Shown here in pieces: positions 25,239 to 32,603 of a stretch of DNA of 64,000 nt. This DNA comes from Arthrobacter sp. StoSoilB5 (GTDB lineage: Bacteria; Actinomycetota; Actinomycetes; Actinomycetales; Micrococcaceae): positions 1,178,001 through 1,242,000 of the forward strand of contig NZ_AP024646.1 of assembly GCF_019977235.1 (NCBI RefSeq). The letters run 5' to 3'. The notes beneath the pieces were generated by a model. The model did not search any database. It saw only the letters and a list, made by a program, of their open reading frames with translations, and was not told the DNA's origin. The translations under genes and the position numbers were made by a program. Every line of letters begins with the position of its first letter. Within the stretch, counting starts at the first letter, position 1.

Positions 25239-26155
25239 TTCCCTTCCTCCGTCCTGGAGACCGCTGCAAACTCCGGGGAGGTCAGTTCACTGTAGTAACT
25301 TTCCAATGATTCCACCGGCTTTCTGTGCAGTAGGCTCACTTGGATGCCATTCCTCCAAAGAATTTCACCGACGTGCTCCGGTGACGACATGACCGAAATT
25401 CGCTCATTGACGGAATGAGGGGCGTCGGCCATTGCGATTCCCTCGGCCTGCAGGACGCGCCTGATTTCAGACCTGTGAGGGCCATCGACTTCAGTGACTT
25501 CCGTCCCTCCCAGGTCTCCTATGGAGGAGTTGGAGATCACGCGGCCGCGGTCAATGATGACTACGCGATCTACGTAGGACTCAAGCTCATTCAGCAAGTG
25601 GCTTGAGATGAGAACTGCACCACCGTCTGCGGCAAATCGCCGGATGGATGCCTTAAGCCAGCTCATTCCCTCGACGTCCAACCCGTTGGCTGGTTCGTCC
25701 AGGACGAGGTACTTGGGATCTCCGAGAAGTGCGATGGCCAAACTAAGGCGTTGGCGCATGCCCAGGGACAGGGACCGAACTTTTCGACGACCCGCGCTGG
25801 CCAGGCCGACCGACTCAAGAACGGTATCCACCCTGTGCATGGGAAGCCCCATCATTGCGGCGGTCAAAATGACTGTTTCGCGGGCCGACCTGCCGGGATG
25901 GTGCGCCGAAGGATCAAGCAGGAAGCCTATCTGTTCCCCCGGGTTGAGCAGTTCGTGGAAGGGCGAGCCAGCAATCGTAATGGAGCCGGTGTCCGGCCGG
26001 GTCAGCCCCGCGATCATTCTGAGCGTGGTGGATTTCCCGGACCCGTTTGGCCCGATGAACCCCGTGATTGTCCCTGGAGCGCAGCTAAAGCTCAAATCGT
26101 GGACGGCCTTTATGTTTCCGAAAGACTTCGAGATGTTATCCAGTCTCAGGGTCAT
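25235..26155 (-). CDS. ABC transporter ATP-binding protein
   Basis: 306 residues. Walker A is GPNGSGKS near residues 35-42, the signature motif is LSLGMRQR near 129-136, Walker B is VLDEP near 151-155, and the H-loop histidine follows in VLISSHLL. It is a typical BcrA/NatA-type ATPase with a C-terminal extension. Its start overlaps the CPBP stop and its stop overlaps the permease start, so the three genes are tightly coupled. Relatives export bacteriocins or act as self-protection pumps. Confidence 0.92.
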   Translation of the reverse strand: MTLRLDNISKSFGNIKAVHDLSFSCAPGTITGFIGPNGSGKSTTLRMIAGLTRPDTGSITIAGSPFHELLNPGEQIGFLLDPSAHHPGRSARETVILTAAMMGLPMHRVDTVLESVGLASAGRRKVRSLSLGMRQRLSLAIALLGDPKYLVLDEPANGLDVEGMSWLKASIRRFAADGGAVLISSHLLNELESYVDRVVIIDRGRVISNSSIGDLGGTEVTEVDGPHRSEIRRVLQAEGIAMADAPHSVNERISVMSSPEHVGEILWRNGIQVSLLHRKPVESLESYYSELTSPEFAAVSRTEEGK

Positions 26156-26940
26156 AATTTCACGCTAGTCCGTTCTGAGACAATTCTCTTGGTTATTGTT
26201 CGTGAACACATTATAAACACCAGTAAAAATAGTGCCAAGTCAATCGGAATATACATCCAGGCTTGGTGGTCATTGTGCAAGGGGGCGGCGACGGAAGCCG
26301 CCGTGATATTGGACAGCAGGTGATAAACGAATGCTGGCCATATTGATCGGAAGTGAACTGCCAGTAAGACGGCCAGAACTGCGAAGAGAAAGCGATCCAC
26401 GTACATGACTGCAAGCGGTGATAGATGAAGCGATGCAAACGTGAGTGAAAACACTATTGTGATGCCGATTTGCGTAGTGCGCGAGGCTGCCATTCCGTAG
26501 ATAAGGACCAATGGGAGGCCGCGGAATATTACTTCCTCCATCAGGACCGCAGCCGGACCAGCGGCCGCCGTCAGGAAGTCACTACCCCCCTGAATACCTA
26601 TCCAAACGATCGCGATCGTGGAGCCGGCAACCAGTGCGGCGCACCGCTTGGCATGCAATAGGCCACCGATGGTCATTGGCTGGCCTGCGTCGAGCAAATT
26701 GACCTTGAAGCGTGCGGCAGAGAGTGCGATAGCGGCACAGCCGCAGATGATCAGCGAAAGCGTGGTGATGAGTCGCGGATCAACGTTAGCGGCAGCGAGC
26801 GCTTCATAAGAGAGTCCTAAAGCCAAAACAACAGCGACATTGAGCAGAACCGCCAAGGTGATTCCGTGAGCGAGAAGGCGCTTGATCTCTTTCCCCATTC
26901 TAAGATCTGGTTGCCTGGTGGCTGGGTGTCGTTCAGGCAC
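26152..26940 (-). CDS. CPBP family intramembrane protease (CAAX/Abi type)
   Basis: 262 residues with about seven membrane segments. All three CPBP motifs are visible: EEVIFRG (residues 135-141), FASLH (168-172) and H..x..N as YHLLSN. I take GTG 26940 (a GGTGG patch precedes it) but ATG 26898 is possible. Its stop overlaps the ATPase start. CPBP proteins process prenylated proteins, cleave leader peptides or confer immunity to bacteriocins. Position immediately after the Trp-rich secreted gene makes the last two possible. Confidence 0.86.
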   Translation of the reverse strand: MPERHPATRQPDLRMGKEIKRLLAHGITLAVLLNVAVVLALGLSYEALAAANVDPRLITTLSLIICGCAAIALSAARFKVNLLDAGQPMTIGGLLHAKRCAALVAGSTIAIVWIGIQGGSDFLTAAAGPAAVLMEEVIFRGLPLVLIYGMAASRTTQIGITIVFSLTFASLHLSPLAVMYVDRFLFAVLAVLLAVHFRSIWPAFVYHLLSNITAASVAAPLHNDHQAWMYIPIDLALFLLVFIMCSRTITKRIVSERTSVKL

Positions 26941-26960
26941 CCAGCCACCCGATCGTGCTC

Positions 26961-27425
26961 TTACCAGCCGAAGAAGTACCGGCGCAGTTCAATGAAGAAG
27001 TCCCAGAGGGCTCCACCGATGAACCAGTTGATGGTATTGCGAATCCATCCTGCCAGGCCGTTCCACCAGTTCAGGAAAGCACCCCAGCCCCACTTTACTG
27101 CGTTGACCATCGCGTTCCAGACCCATGGGGCTGCCCACCGGATCCAGTCCAGGACCGGCCTGATATTGATCCGTTTTTGCGCATCTGTGGCAGTGGTGCT
27201 CACCGTAGCTTCCGTCGGCGCCGAGAGCGTTGCTGACAGAAGCCCCTGGGTGCTGGACGGTGCAGTGGATGCGGCCGAGATGCTAACTGGAGATGAGGCT
27301 GCTGTGGTTGTGGACATACTCCGGACGGCGCCGGGTGCCGATAGGAGTATTACTCCTGCGAGAGTCGCAGCTACCCCTCTTTTACTCCAATTGAGCACGA
27401 TACCGCGCGTATCCCGTGAATTCAT
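26961..27425 (-). CDS. Small secreted Trp-rich protein (bacteriocin-like candidate)
   Basis: 154 residues; the ATG has AAAGGGGG 5 bases upstream. Residues about 14-33 form a signal-peptide-like core after a basic start (SKRGVAATLAGVILLSA). A Ser/Thr/Ala-rich linker runs to about residue 83. Residues 94-154 contain 12 tryptophans, with W120, W127, W134 and W141 spaced exactly seven residues apart and other Trp pairs at 94/97, 101/103 and 112/114. No cysteine is present and the tail is only mildly basic. It is the first gene of a five-gene operon with a CPBP protease and an ABC transporter. No known family is recognised. Confidence 0.65.
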   Translation of the reverse strand: MNSRDTRGIVLNWSKRGVAATLAGVILLSAPGAVRSMSTTTAASSPVSISAASTAPSSTQGLLSATLSAPTEATVSTTATDAQKRINIRPVLDWIRWAAPWVWNAMVNAVKWGWGAFLNWWNGLAGWIRNTINWFIGGALWDFFIELRRYFFGW

Positions 27426-27711
27426 GAAGTCCCCCTTTCAATACACCCACTGTGAGTGCATTGCTAACTTAGGGGGTCGATTTGTAGTTAGTCAAATCAA
27501 TTTAGTTTTAGTGTCCATAGGCAACATGTCGTTGATATCTGGGATTGAAGCAAGGTTCCAATAGCACAAATAAAGGCAATTAGCTTGTCAACAACGAATG
27601 GTTACGGATCGCGTTCGCTTTACATCCGGCATTCAGTTGTTGTCAATTCGAGTCTTGCATCTCAAATGCCGCCTTGGCTTTTCCAACTTCATGAATTTCG
27701 GGTGGTTGTGT
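27426..27711. other. AT-rich intergenic promoter region of the Trp-rich operon
   Basis: No gene seen. The region is visibly AT-rich compared with flanks and lies upstream of the Trp-rich gene and downstream of the AHSA1 gene. An inverted pair CTAACT (27464-27469) and AGTTAG (27486-27491) may be an operator. No convincing minus-strand -35/-10 pair was found. Confidence 0.4.
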
Positions 27712-28119
27712 CTAACTAACGCTGACCAGGACTTGGTCGATGCGCGCCAGGAGGCCCGGCCAGCCGTTGCCCATACCTTCAATGGCTTGCCGTCCCATGG
27801 GGGTGTCAAGGTTGAAGCCGGCGTGCTCGAAGTGAAGGACGGTGCCGGTTTCGGTGGACTCCAAAGCCCAGGTAATGGCTGTGTCCAGGACGCCCTCGGC
27901 GAACATGAAGGTGATCGCGGAACCGGGCTCGACGGTGAGGACTTCGCATTGCTGCTGGCCCCAGCCACCCATGTCCATGGTGAAGCGGTGGCCCACCACG
28001 GGTGCGATGTCTCCGGCAGCCCACCAGCGGGCGAGCAGTTCTGGTGTAGTTAGCGCAGCCCATACTGCGTCCTTGGGGTGCGGGAAGGTGCGCTCGAGTC
28101 TGATGGCGTTTTCGGTCAT
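27712..28119 (-). CDS. SRPBCC/AHSA1 domain protein
   Basis: 135 residues, complete. The N-terminus IRLERTFPHPKDAVWAALTTPELLARWW is the hallmark opening of AHSA1-type SRPBCC proteins, and the C-terminal helix is IEGMGNGWPGLLARIDQVL. The start overlaps the stop of the ArsR gene by ATGA, so both are co-transcribed with ArsR first. ArsR-AHSA1 pairs are common; the bound ligand is unknown. Confidence 0.9.
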   Translation of the reverse strand: MTENAIRLERTFPHPKDAVWAALTTPELLARWWAAGDIAPVVGHRFTMDMGGWGQQQCEVLTVEPGSAITFMFAEGVLDTAITWALESTETGTVLHFEHAGFNLDTPMGRQAIEGMGNGWPGLLARIDQVLVSVS

Positions 28120-28466
28120 GGAGTGTTTTCCTCATCCAATAGTTCGGCCAGGGCGTCGAGCCGCTGGTTCCAATATTGCTCGTAGTGCTTCAGCCAGTTG
28201 CTGGCTTCCCGCAGGCCCTCGGCCTCAAGGTGATAGATCCTGTTTCGGCCCTGCCGTTCCTCCCGGACCAAGCCGGCTTCCCGCAGGACCGCCAAATGCT
28301 CGGACGCTGTAGAACGGCTGAGGTCCAGGCGGCCCGTGAGATCGCCCGCCGTCAATGGACCCTCACGGAGGCTATCGAGGATGGTACGCCGCGAAGGGTT
28401 CGCGAGGGCGCCGAAGACGTCGGGAAGCAGTCGATGATGATATGTCGGAAATTTCCGAAATGACAA
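28116..28466 (-). CDS. ArsR family winged-helix regulator
   Basis: 116 residues. The DNA-binding core is DVFGALANPSRRTILDSLREGPLTAGDLTGRLDLSRSTASEHLAVLREAGLV in character, here residues about 16-66. No ArsR-type Cys metal ligands are present, so it is a non-metal ArsR relative. The start is TTG 28466, or an unmarked site nearby. It is coupled to the AHSA1 gene. Confidence 0.9.
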   Translation of the reverse strand: MSFRKFPTYHHRLLPDVFGALANPSRRTILDSLREGPLTAGDLTGRLDLSRSTASEHLAVLREAGLVREERQGRNRIYHLEAEGLREASNWLKHYEQYWNQRLDALAELLDEENTP

Positions 28467-28507
28467 CCCGGACGGTCCTTGTCGCCAGCCTGGGATGGGC
28501 CGGCCCG

Positions 28508-29227
28508 CTATCGTGAGGGACGCAAGGAGGTCTGGCGGGATCGGCTCTCAGGATGGGACGCTGGCGTGGACTTGCCGGCCCGTCGGCGAATGACTATTTC
28601 GGCTACCGCGAGGTTGATAACCCAAGAGGCCCCCATGAGTACCGCCCGGGTCGCCTCGTCCGTAGGGCCGACAAGAAGCATCCAGGGCAAGAAAACGAGG
28701 GCCTGTGTTCCTGTGCCGAGACCGATTGCGTAGCCTCGGGTCATCCACGCACTGTGCGCCACGAAGTCCCTACGGCGAACCGCTAGAAATCCGAGGATGA
28801 TGCTTACCGCCATGGCGCATCCGAAGATGAAGCGGAGTATCAGGAGGGCCTCGCCATCGCCCTCCGGAAGCGCGTAGAACACGGACATCCATAGGCCGGA
28901 GAGTGCGGCAAGGAGGCCGGCTGGAACGAGAATGCGGCCCGCCATCCGGTGCCACTTGCGCCGAGCGTTGCGAAGCGAGGGGACAAACTGGAGGGCCCCG
29001 AGCAGGCAGTAGACGGTAACGCTGACAATGTGGGTGACCACTGGTATGGGTGAGTCGAAGAATCTCTCGTTCTGTGGCGTCACGGCCCCGCCGCCCGTCA
29101 GTTCGGTGAGGCGGACTGCCCCGGCAATCACCGGGATGAGGCTGAGGAAGATCAATGCGGCGGGGACGGGCCACTGCGCCCGGCGAAAGCGGCTTCGGGA
29201 CGCGGCGATGGAGTTTTCTGGTCTCAT
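28508..29227 (-). CDS. DUF2306-like membrane protein
   Basis: About 239 residues from ATG 29227, with AAAGGG upstream; a longer upstream frame would run through the operator zone and is unlikely. Six hydrophobic helices are visible (first AALIFLSLIPVIAGAVRL; last VLMGASWVINLAVAEIVI). The loop KWHRMAGRILVPAGLLAAL with a histidine pattern is typical of DUF2306. Function unknown; TetR-linked, so probably an inducible membrane response. Confidence 0.85.
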   Translation of the reverse strand: MRPENSIAASRSRFRRAQWPVPAALIFLSLIPVIAGAVRLTELTGGGAVTPQNERFFDSPIPVVTHIVSVTVYCLLGALQFVPSLRNARRKWHRMAGRILVPAGLLAALSGLWMSVFYALPEGDGEALLILRFIFGCAMAVSIILGFLAVRRRDFVAHSAWMTRGYAIGLGTGTQALVFLPWMLLVGPTDEATRAVLMGASWVINLAVAEIVIRRRAGKSTPASHPESRSRQTSLRPSR

Positions 29228-29249
29228 GTTCTGGCCCTTTGGCTCGTCG

Positions 29250-29299
29250 GTGTACGGCGTACACCTCGATGAGGAAAAGCGTAGGTGTACGCTGTACAC
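29250..29299. promoter_or_regulatory. Two GTGTAC-nnn-GTACAC operators between divergent genes
   Basis: GTGTACGGCGTACAC (29250-29264) and GTGTACGCTGTACAC (29285-29299) share 6-base arms, with centres 35 bases apart. They lie between the DUF2306 gene (start 29227) and the TetR gene (start 29346). They are probably the autoregulatory sites of that TetR protein and control both genes. Confidence 0.75.
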
Positions 29300-29345
29300 A
29301 CTGTCAATACTTGGCGGAACCGATCCAGGATGGAGGGCCGTACTC

Positions 29346-30047
29346 ATGACCCAACAAACAGACACGCGGCGCTCACCCCTGAACCGGGAGCGCGTGCTTC
29401 GTGCCGCCGTCGAACTTGCAGACGAGGCTGGCATTGACGCGCTCAGCATGCGACGACTCGCTCAGGACCTCGGCGTCGTACCAATGGCGCTTTACAAACA
29501 CGTGGCCAACAAGGAGGAACTCCTCGACCAGATGGTGGACACCATTGTGCGGGAGATCGACCCCCCGGTCCGCGATGCAGATTGGAAGAGTGCTGTCCGG
29601 CTGAGAGTGCTCTCTGCGCGACGGGCACTCATGGTGCATCCGTGGGCTCGTTCTGTGATCGAGACCAGAACAAACACAACATCGGCTGTGCTGGAGTACA
29701 TGGACACCCTTGCCGGGCTGTTTCTGGCTGGCGGGCTTACCCCCGACCTCACCCATCACGTCATGCACGCTTTGGGCAGCCGCATGTGGGGATTCACCCA
29801 GGAAGTGTTTGACGACTCAGAAGGACGGGAGCCATCCGAGATCACCCCTGACGCGCAGACAGCGATGATTCAGCACATGGCCGAGAGCCATCCCCACTTA
29901 CTGAAGATCGCCCTGGCCGCAGCCCACGACGACGCGTCAGTAGTAGGCCACGGTTGCGACGACCAGTTTGAGTTTGAGTTCGCCCTGGATCTCCTTCTCG
30001 ACGGCGTTGAACGGCTTCATGAGCGCAGCTGGAGGTCCGGCGGATAA
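29346..30047 (+). CDS. TetR family regulator (TetR_C-type effector domain)
   Basis: About 233 residues from ATG 29346, with GGAGGG 8 bases upstream. The DNA-binding helix-turn-helix is at residues 15-58 (RVLRAAVELADEAGIDALSMRRLAQDLGVVPMALYKHV). The long C-terminal domain with VVGHGCDDQFEFEFALDLLLDGVERL matches TetR regulators closer to the tetracycline-type subgroup. It likely represses itself and the divergent DUF2306 gene through the two GTGTAC sites. Confidence 0.92.
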   Translation: MTQQTDTRRSPLNRERVLRAAVELADEAGIDALSMRRLAQDLGVVPMALYKHVANKEELLDQMVDTIVREIDPPVRDADWKSAVRLRVLSARRALMVHPWARSVIETRTNTTSAVLEYMDTLAGLFLAGGLTPDLTHHVMHALGSRMWGFTQEVFDDSEGREPSEITPDAQTAMIQHMAESHPHLLKIALAAAHDDASVVGHGCDDQFEFEFALDLLLDGVERLHERSWRSGG

Positions 30048-30053
30048 AACAGA

Positions 30054-31010
30054 TCAGACCAGCGCCGTCATGACGTTCCAACCTTCTCCGATCTGTTTGC
30101 GCGGCTCCAGATGACGGCTTCCAATCCCGGGATAGAGCCAGAGGATGCCATTGGTATCCCGTGCGATGATCTGCGCATACCCCTCGTAATTGTTGTCGAA
30201 ATTGCCGGTGGCAATGATCGCCGTCATGGTGTTCCAGCCTTCGCCGACTTGCATCCGCGGTAGCCACCCGCCAGTGCCGTTTCCGGGGTAGAGCCAAAGG
30301 CGGCCGCTGGTGTCCCGTGCAAGGAGGTCCATTTTCCGGTCCTCATTGAAATCACCGCGACCAATAAGGGCCGTCATCACGTTCCAGCCTTCACCGATTT
30401 GGAACCGGGGGAGCCAACCGCCTCGATGGTCTCCTGGATACAACCAGAGGCGGCCCTCCGCGTCACGGGCCATGAGATCTGCCATGTAGTCGCCGTTGAA
30501 GTCCCCAGGCCCCACCAAAGCAGTCATAACGTTCCAGCCCACACCTACGTGCATGCGGGGCTTGAGACTTCCGCCTCCCGTGCCAGGGTAGAGCCACAAA
30601 TCGCCGTTTGTGTCCCTGGCGAGGAGGTCGTCCGTGAACTCGCTTTGGAACTTGCCCGGACCAACGATTGCGGTCATGACGTTCCAGCCCTCGCCCATCT
30701 TGAAACGGGGCTTCTTCCAGCCGCCAAGGCCGTCACCTGGATACACCCAGAGATCACCTGCTGTGTCACGGGCAAGAACGTCGTGAAAGTAGCTGGTATT
30801 GATGCTGACGTAATCCCAGTTGTTGCTGGGGACGCTGGAAGCGCGGGTGGTGGGTTGGTCTGCTTGTGCCGGAACCACCGCGATGCCTAAGAAAAAGACT
30901 GCAACCATGGCCGCAGCTGCGCCAAGGAAATGCGGGCGTCTCCGGCTTCGAACCCTCCGCAGTGCATGAGAAGTGCGCCGTCCATGAGTAGTCGACCTTG
31001 ATCGGAACAT
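30054..31010 (-). CDS. Secreted FG-GAP/VCBS-like repeat protein
   Basis: About 318 residues from ATG 31010, preceded by GGGGGT at 7 bases. A long basic N-region then a hydrophobic signal helix (FLGAAAAMVAVFFLGIAVV) ends at AQA before DQPT, so it is exported. Five repeats of about 48-50 residues each follow the pattern LARDT.G.LW(L/V)YPG....G...PR...G.GWNVMTA..G.GDFN, an FG-GAP/VCBS-like beta-propeller blade. Such proteins bind sugars, calcium or cell walls. It is divergent from the lipoprotein gene at 31155. Confidence 0.88.
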   Translation of the reverse strand: MFRSRSTTHGRRTSHALRRVRSRRRPHFLGAAAAMVAVFFLGIAVVPAQADQPTTRASSVPSNNWDYVSINTSYFHDVLARDTAGDLWVYPGDGLGGWKKPRFKMGEGWNVMTAIVGPGKFQSEFTDDLLARDTNGDLWLYPGTGGGSLKPRMHVGVGWNVMTALVGPGDFNGDYMADLMARDAEGRLWLYPGDHRGGWLPRFQIGEGWNVMTALIGRGDFNEDRKMDLLARDTSGRLWLYPGNGTGGWLPRMQVGEGWNTMTAIIATGNFDNNYEGYAQIIARDTNGILWLYPGIGSRHLEPRKQIGEGWNVMTALV

Positions 31011-31154
31011 CACTGTTACCCCCATTAGCAACATAGCCATCACACGATGGATCGGAGCTTAGCTGGATCGCCAAAGTTTTGTTAGGGGCTGGGGGAAAGC
31101 CCTGTCATCCTATAGACATTCAGGTTTCACCGGTCGGGACGGAATCGAGGAGCC

Positions 31155-32504
31155 ATGAGGCGGGTTCGCTACTTCACAGCGGCAGCAGCGGTTGCCGTCC
31201 TGTTGCTCTCCGGCTGCACGGCAACAGCGGACCCAAACGCCCCGCCGTCGAACTCGTCCGCTACCTCCGGAGCCCCTACGGGATCGGCGTCTGCCTCATC
31301 CACCGGCTCGCCAGCCGCAACGCCTCCGGCGGCCTTGGCCAAACTCCCCAGGATTCCCTGGGATGGTGGTCCCGATTTCTATAAGAAGTTCAGCAAAGCC
31401 GACGCCGCAGGGTGGGACGACCCGGGATTCTTCCCCATCGGAGTTTGGTACGCATCAGCGAATGGCGAGCAGATGCAGTTCGACAAGGCGCATGGCATCA
31501 ACTTCTACGTCCAATTGAACCCGGACACTGACTATTCGCTCTTCGACCAGCACGGCATGTTCTCGCTCATGAAAGTGAAGAACGCACCGAACGACTGGGC
31601 GCAGCTCCCGGGCAACTTCATCGACGATGAGGTGGATGGCAGGTTTGGCTGGGATGAGGGCGTAGCCCACATGAAGCGTACGGTCGAAGAGCTGAAGGCC
31701 AAAGAGGAGGGCCGCTTTACCTACGCCAACTGGACTCCATCGCTCATCAGCTACGACGCGCCAATGGACATCACTACGCGCTATTGGGAGACCGTGGACG
31801 TGTCCTCGACGTCCAACTATTACTACGCCGGTGCCTGCCGCGATTGGCGGCTCCGCACACCCCAGGGATACAACCCGACGACGACGGCCACCTGCCAGAC
31901 GTCGTCCGCGTACGCGAAGGCCATGCAGGTGATGCAGGAGGTCAACGCCGCGAGAGGTGTGTACTCGCCCATCTGGATGGTCCCGACCGTGCTGAGCCCC
32001 GAAGGTGAGCATGACTTATCCGACCAGATGACACCGGACAGGGTGAAGGCCCAAGTGTGGGCGATGCTCATTCACGAGTCGCGCGGGATTGTGTGGTTCA
32101 CGCAGTCACCTGGGGGTGGCGACGATAACCCCTGCATGTCTGGGAATGCGCTGGCTGATGTCCGCATCCACAACAGCGCCTGCTCCCGGGATCAGGTGCA
32201 GGCAATGGGCGAGGTCAACGCGGAAGTGAAGGCTCTGGCGCCGGTTCTGAACACGCAAAGCTATGTGTGGAACTTCGGTGAGGGGCTGGACACGATGCTG
32301 AAGGCCTACAACGGGGCCGCGTACATTTTCGCTATGACGCAGGATGCACAGACTGGGCAGCGGACCTTCACCCTGCCTGCGGGAGTCACTGCCAAGACGA
32401 TTGAAGTGGTGAACGAGAACCGCACCATCGCCGTCAAGGACGGGAAGTTCACGGATGACTTCCCCGTTGAATCCACCCACCACGTTTACAAGGTGAGGCT
32501 GTAG
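31155..32504 (+). CDS. Secreted lipoprotein, possible glycoside hydrolase-like
   Basis: 449 residues; GAGGAG lies just before the ATG. Lipobox LLSGC places Cys near residue 21, followed by a Ser/Pro/Ala-rich linker to about residue 60. The folded part has barrel-like segments such as HGINFYVQLNPDTD, LPGNFIDDEVDGRFGW and RFTYANWTPSLI. Acidic residues in NFIDDEVDG could be catalytic, but I cannot assign a family. It lies between the FG-GAP-like protein and the NPCBM/beta-helix protein, both exported. Confidence 0.75.
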   Translation: MRRVRYFTAAAAVAVLLLSGCTATADPNAPPSNSSATSGAPTGSASASSTGSPAATPPAALAKLPRIPWDGGPDFYKKFSKADAAGWDDPGFFPIGVWYASANGEQMQFDKAHGINFYVQLNPDTDYSLFDQHGMFSLMKVKNAPNDWAQLPGNFIDDEVDGRFGWDEGVAHMKRTVEELKAKEEGRFTYANWTPSLISYDAPMDITTRYWETVDVSSTSNYYYAGACRDWRLRTPQGYNPTTTATCQTSSAYAKAMQVMQEVNAARGVYSPIWMVPTVLSPEGEHDLSDQMTPDRVKAQVWAMLIHESRGIVWFTQSPGGGDDNPCMSGNALADVRIHNSACSRDQVQAMGEVNAEVKALAPVLNTQSYVWNFGEGLDTMLKAYNGAAYIFAMTQDAQTGQRTFTLPAGVTAKTIEVVNENRTIAVKDGKFTDDFPVESTHHVYKVRL

Positions 32505-32603
32505 GGCGCTGCGTTCGCGTGTTCAGTCCTGTGCATTTCGTTGCCCTCCGCAGTGCAACCGCAAGAAACTCCTTGAGGAAACCCACTCAATGAGGAGCCT
32601 CAC

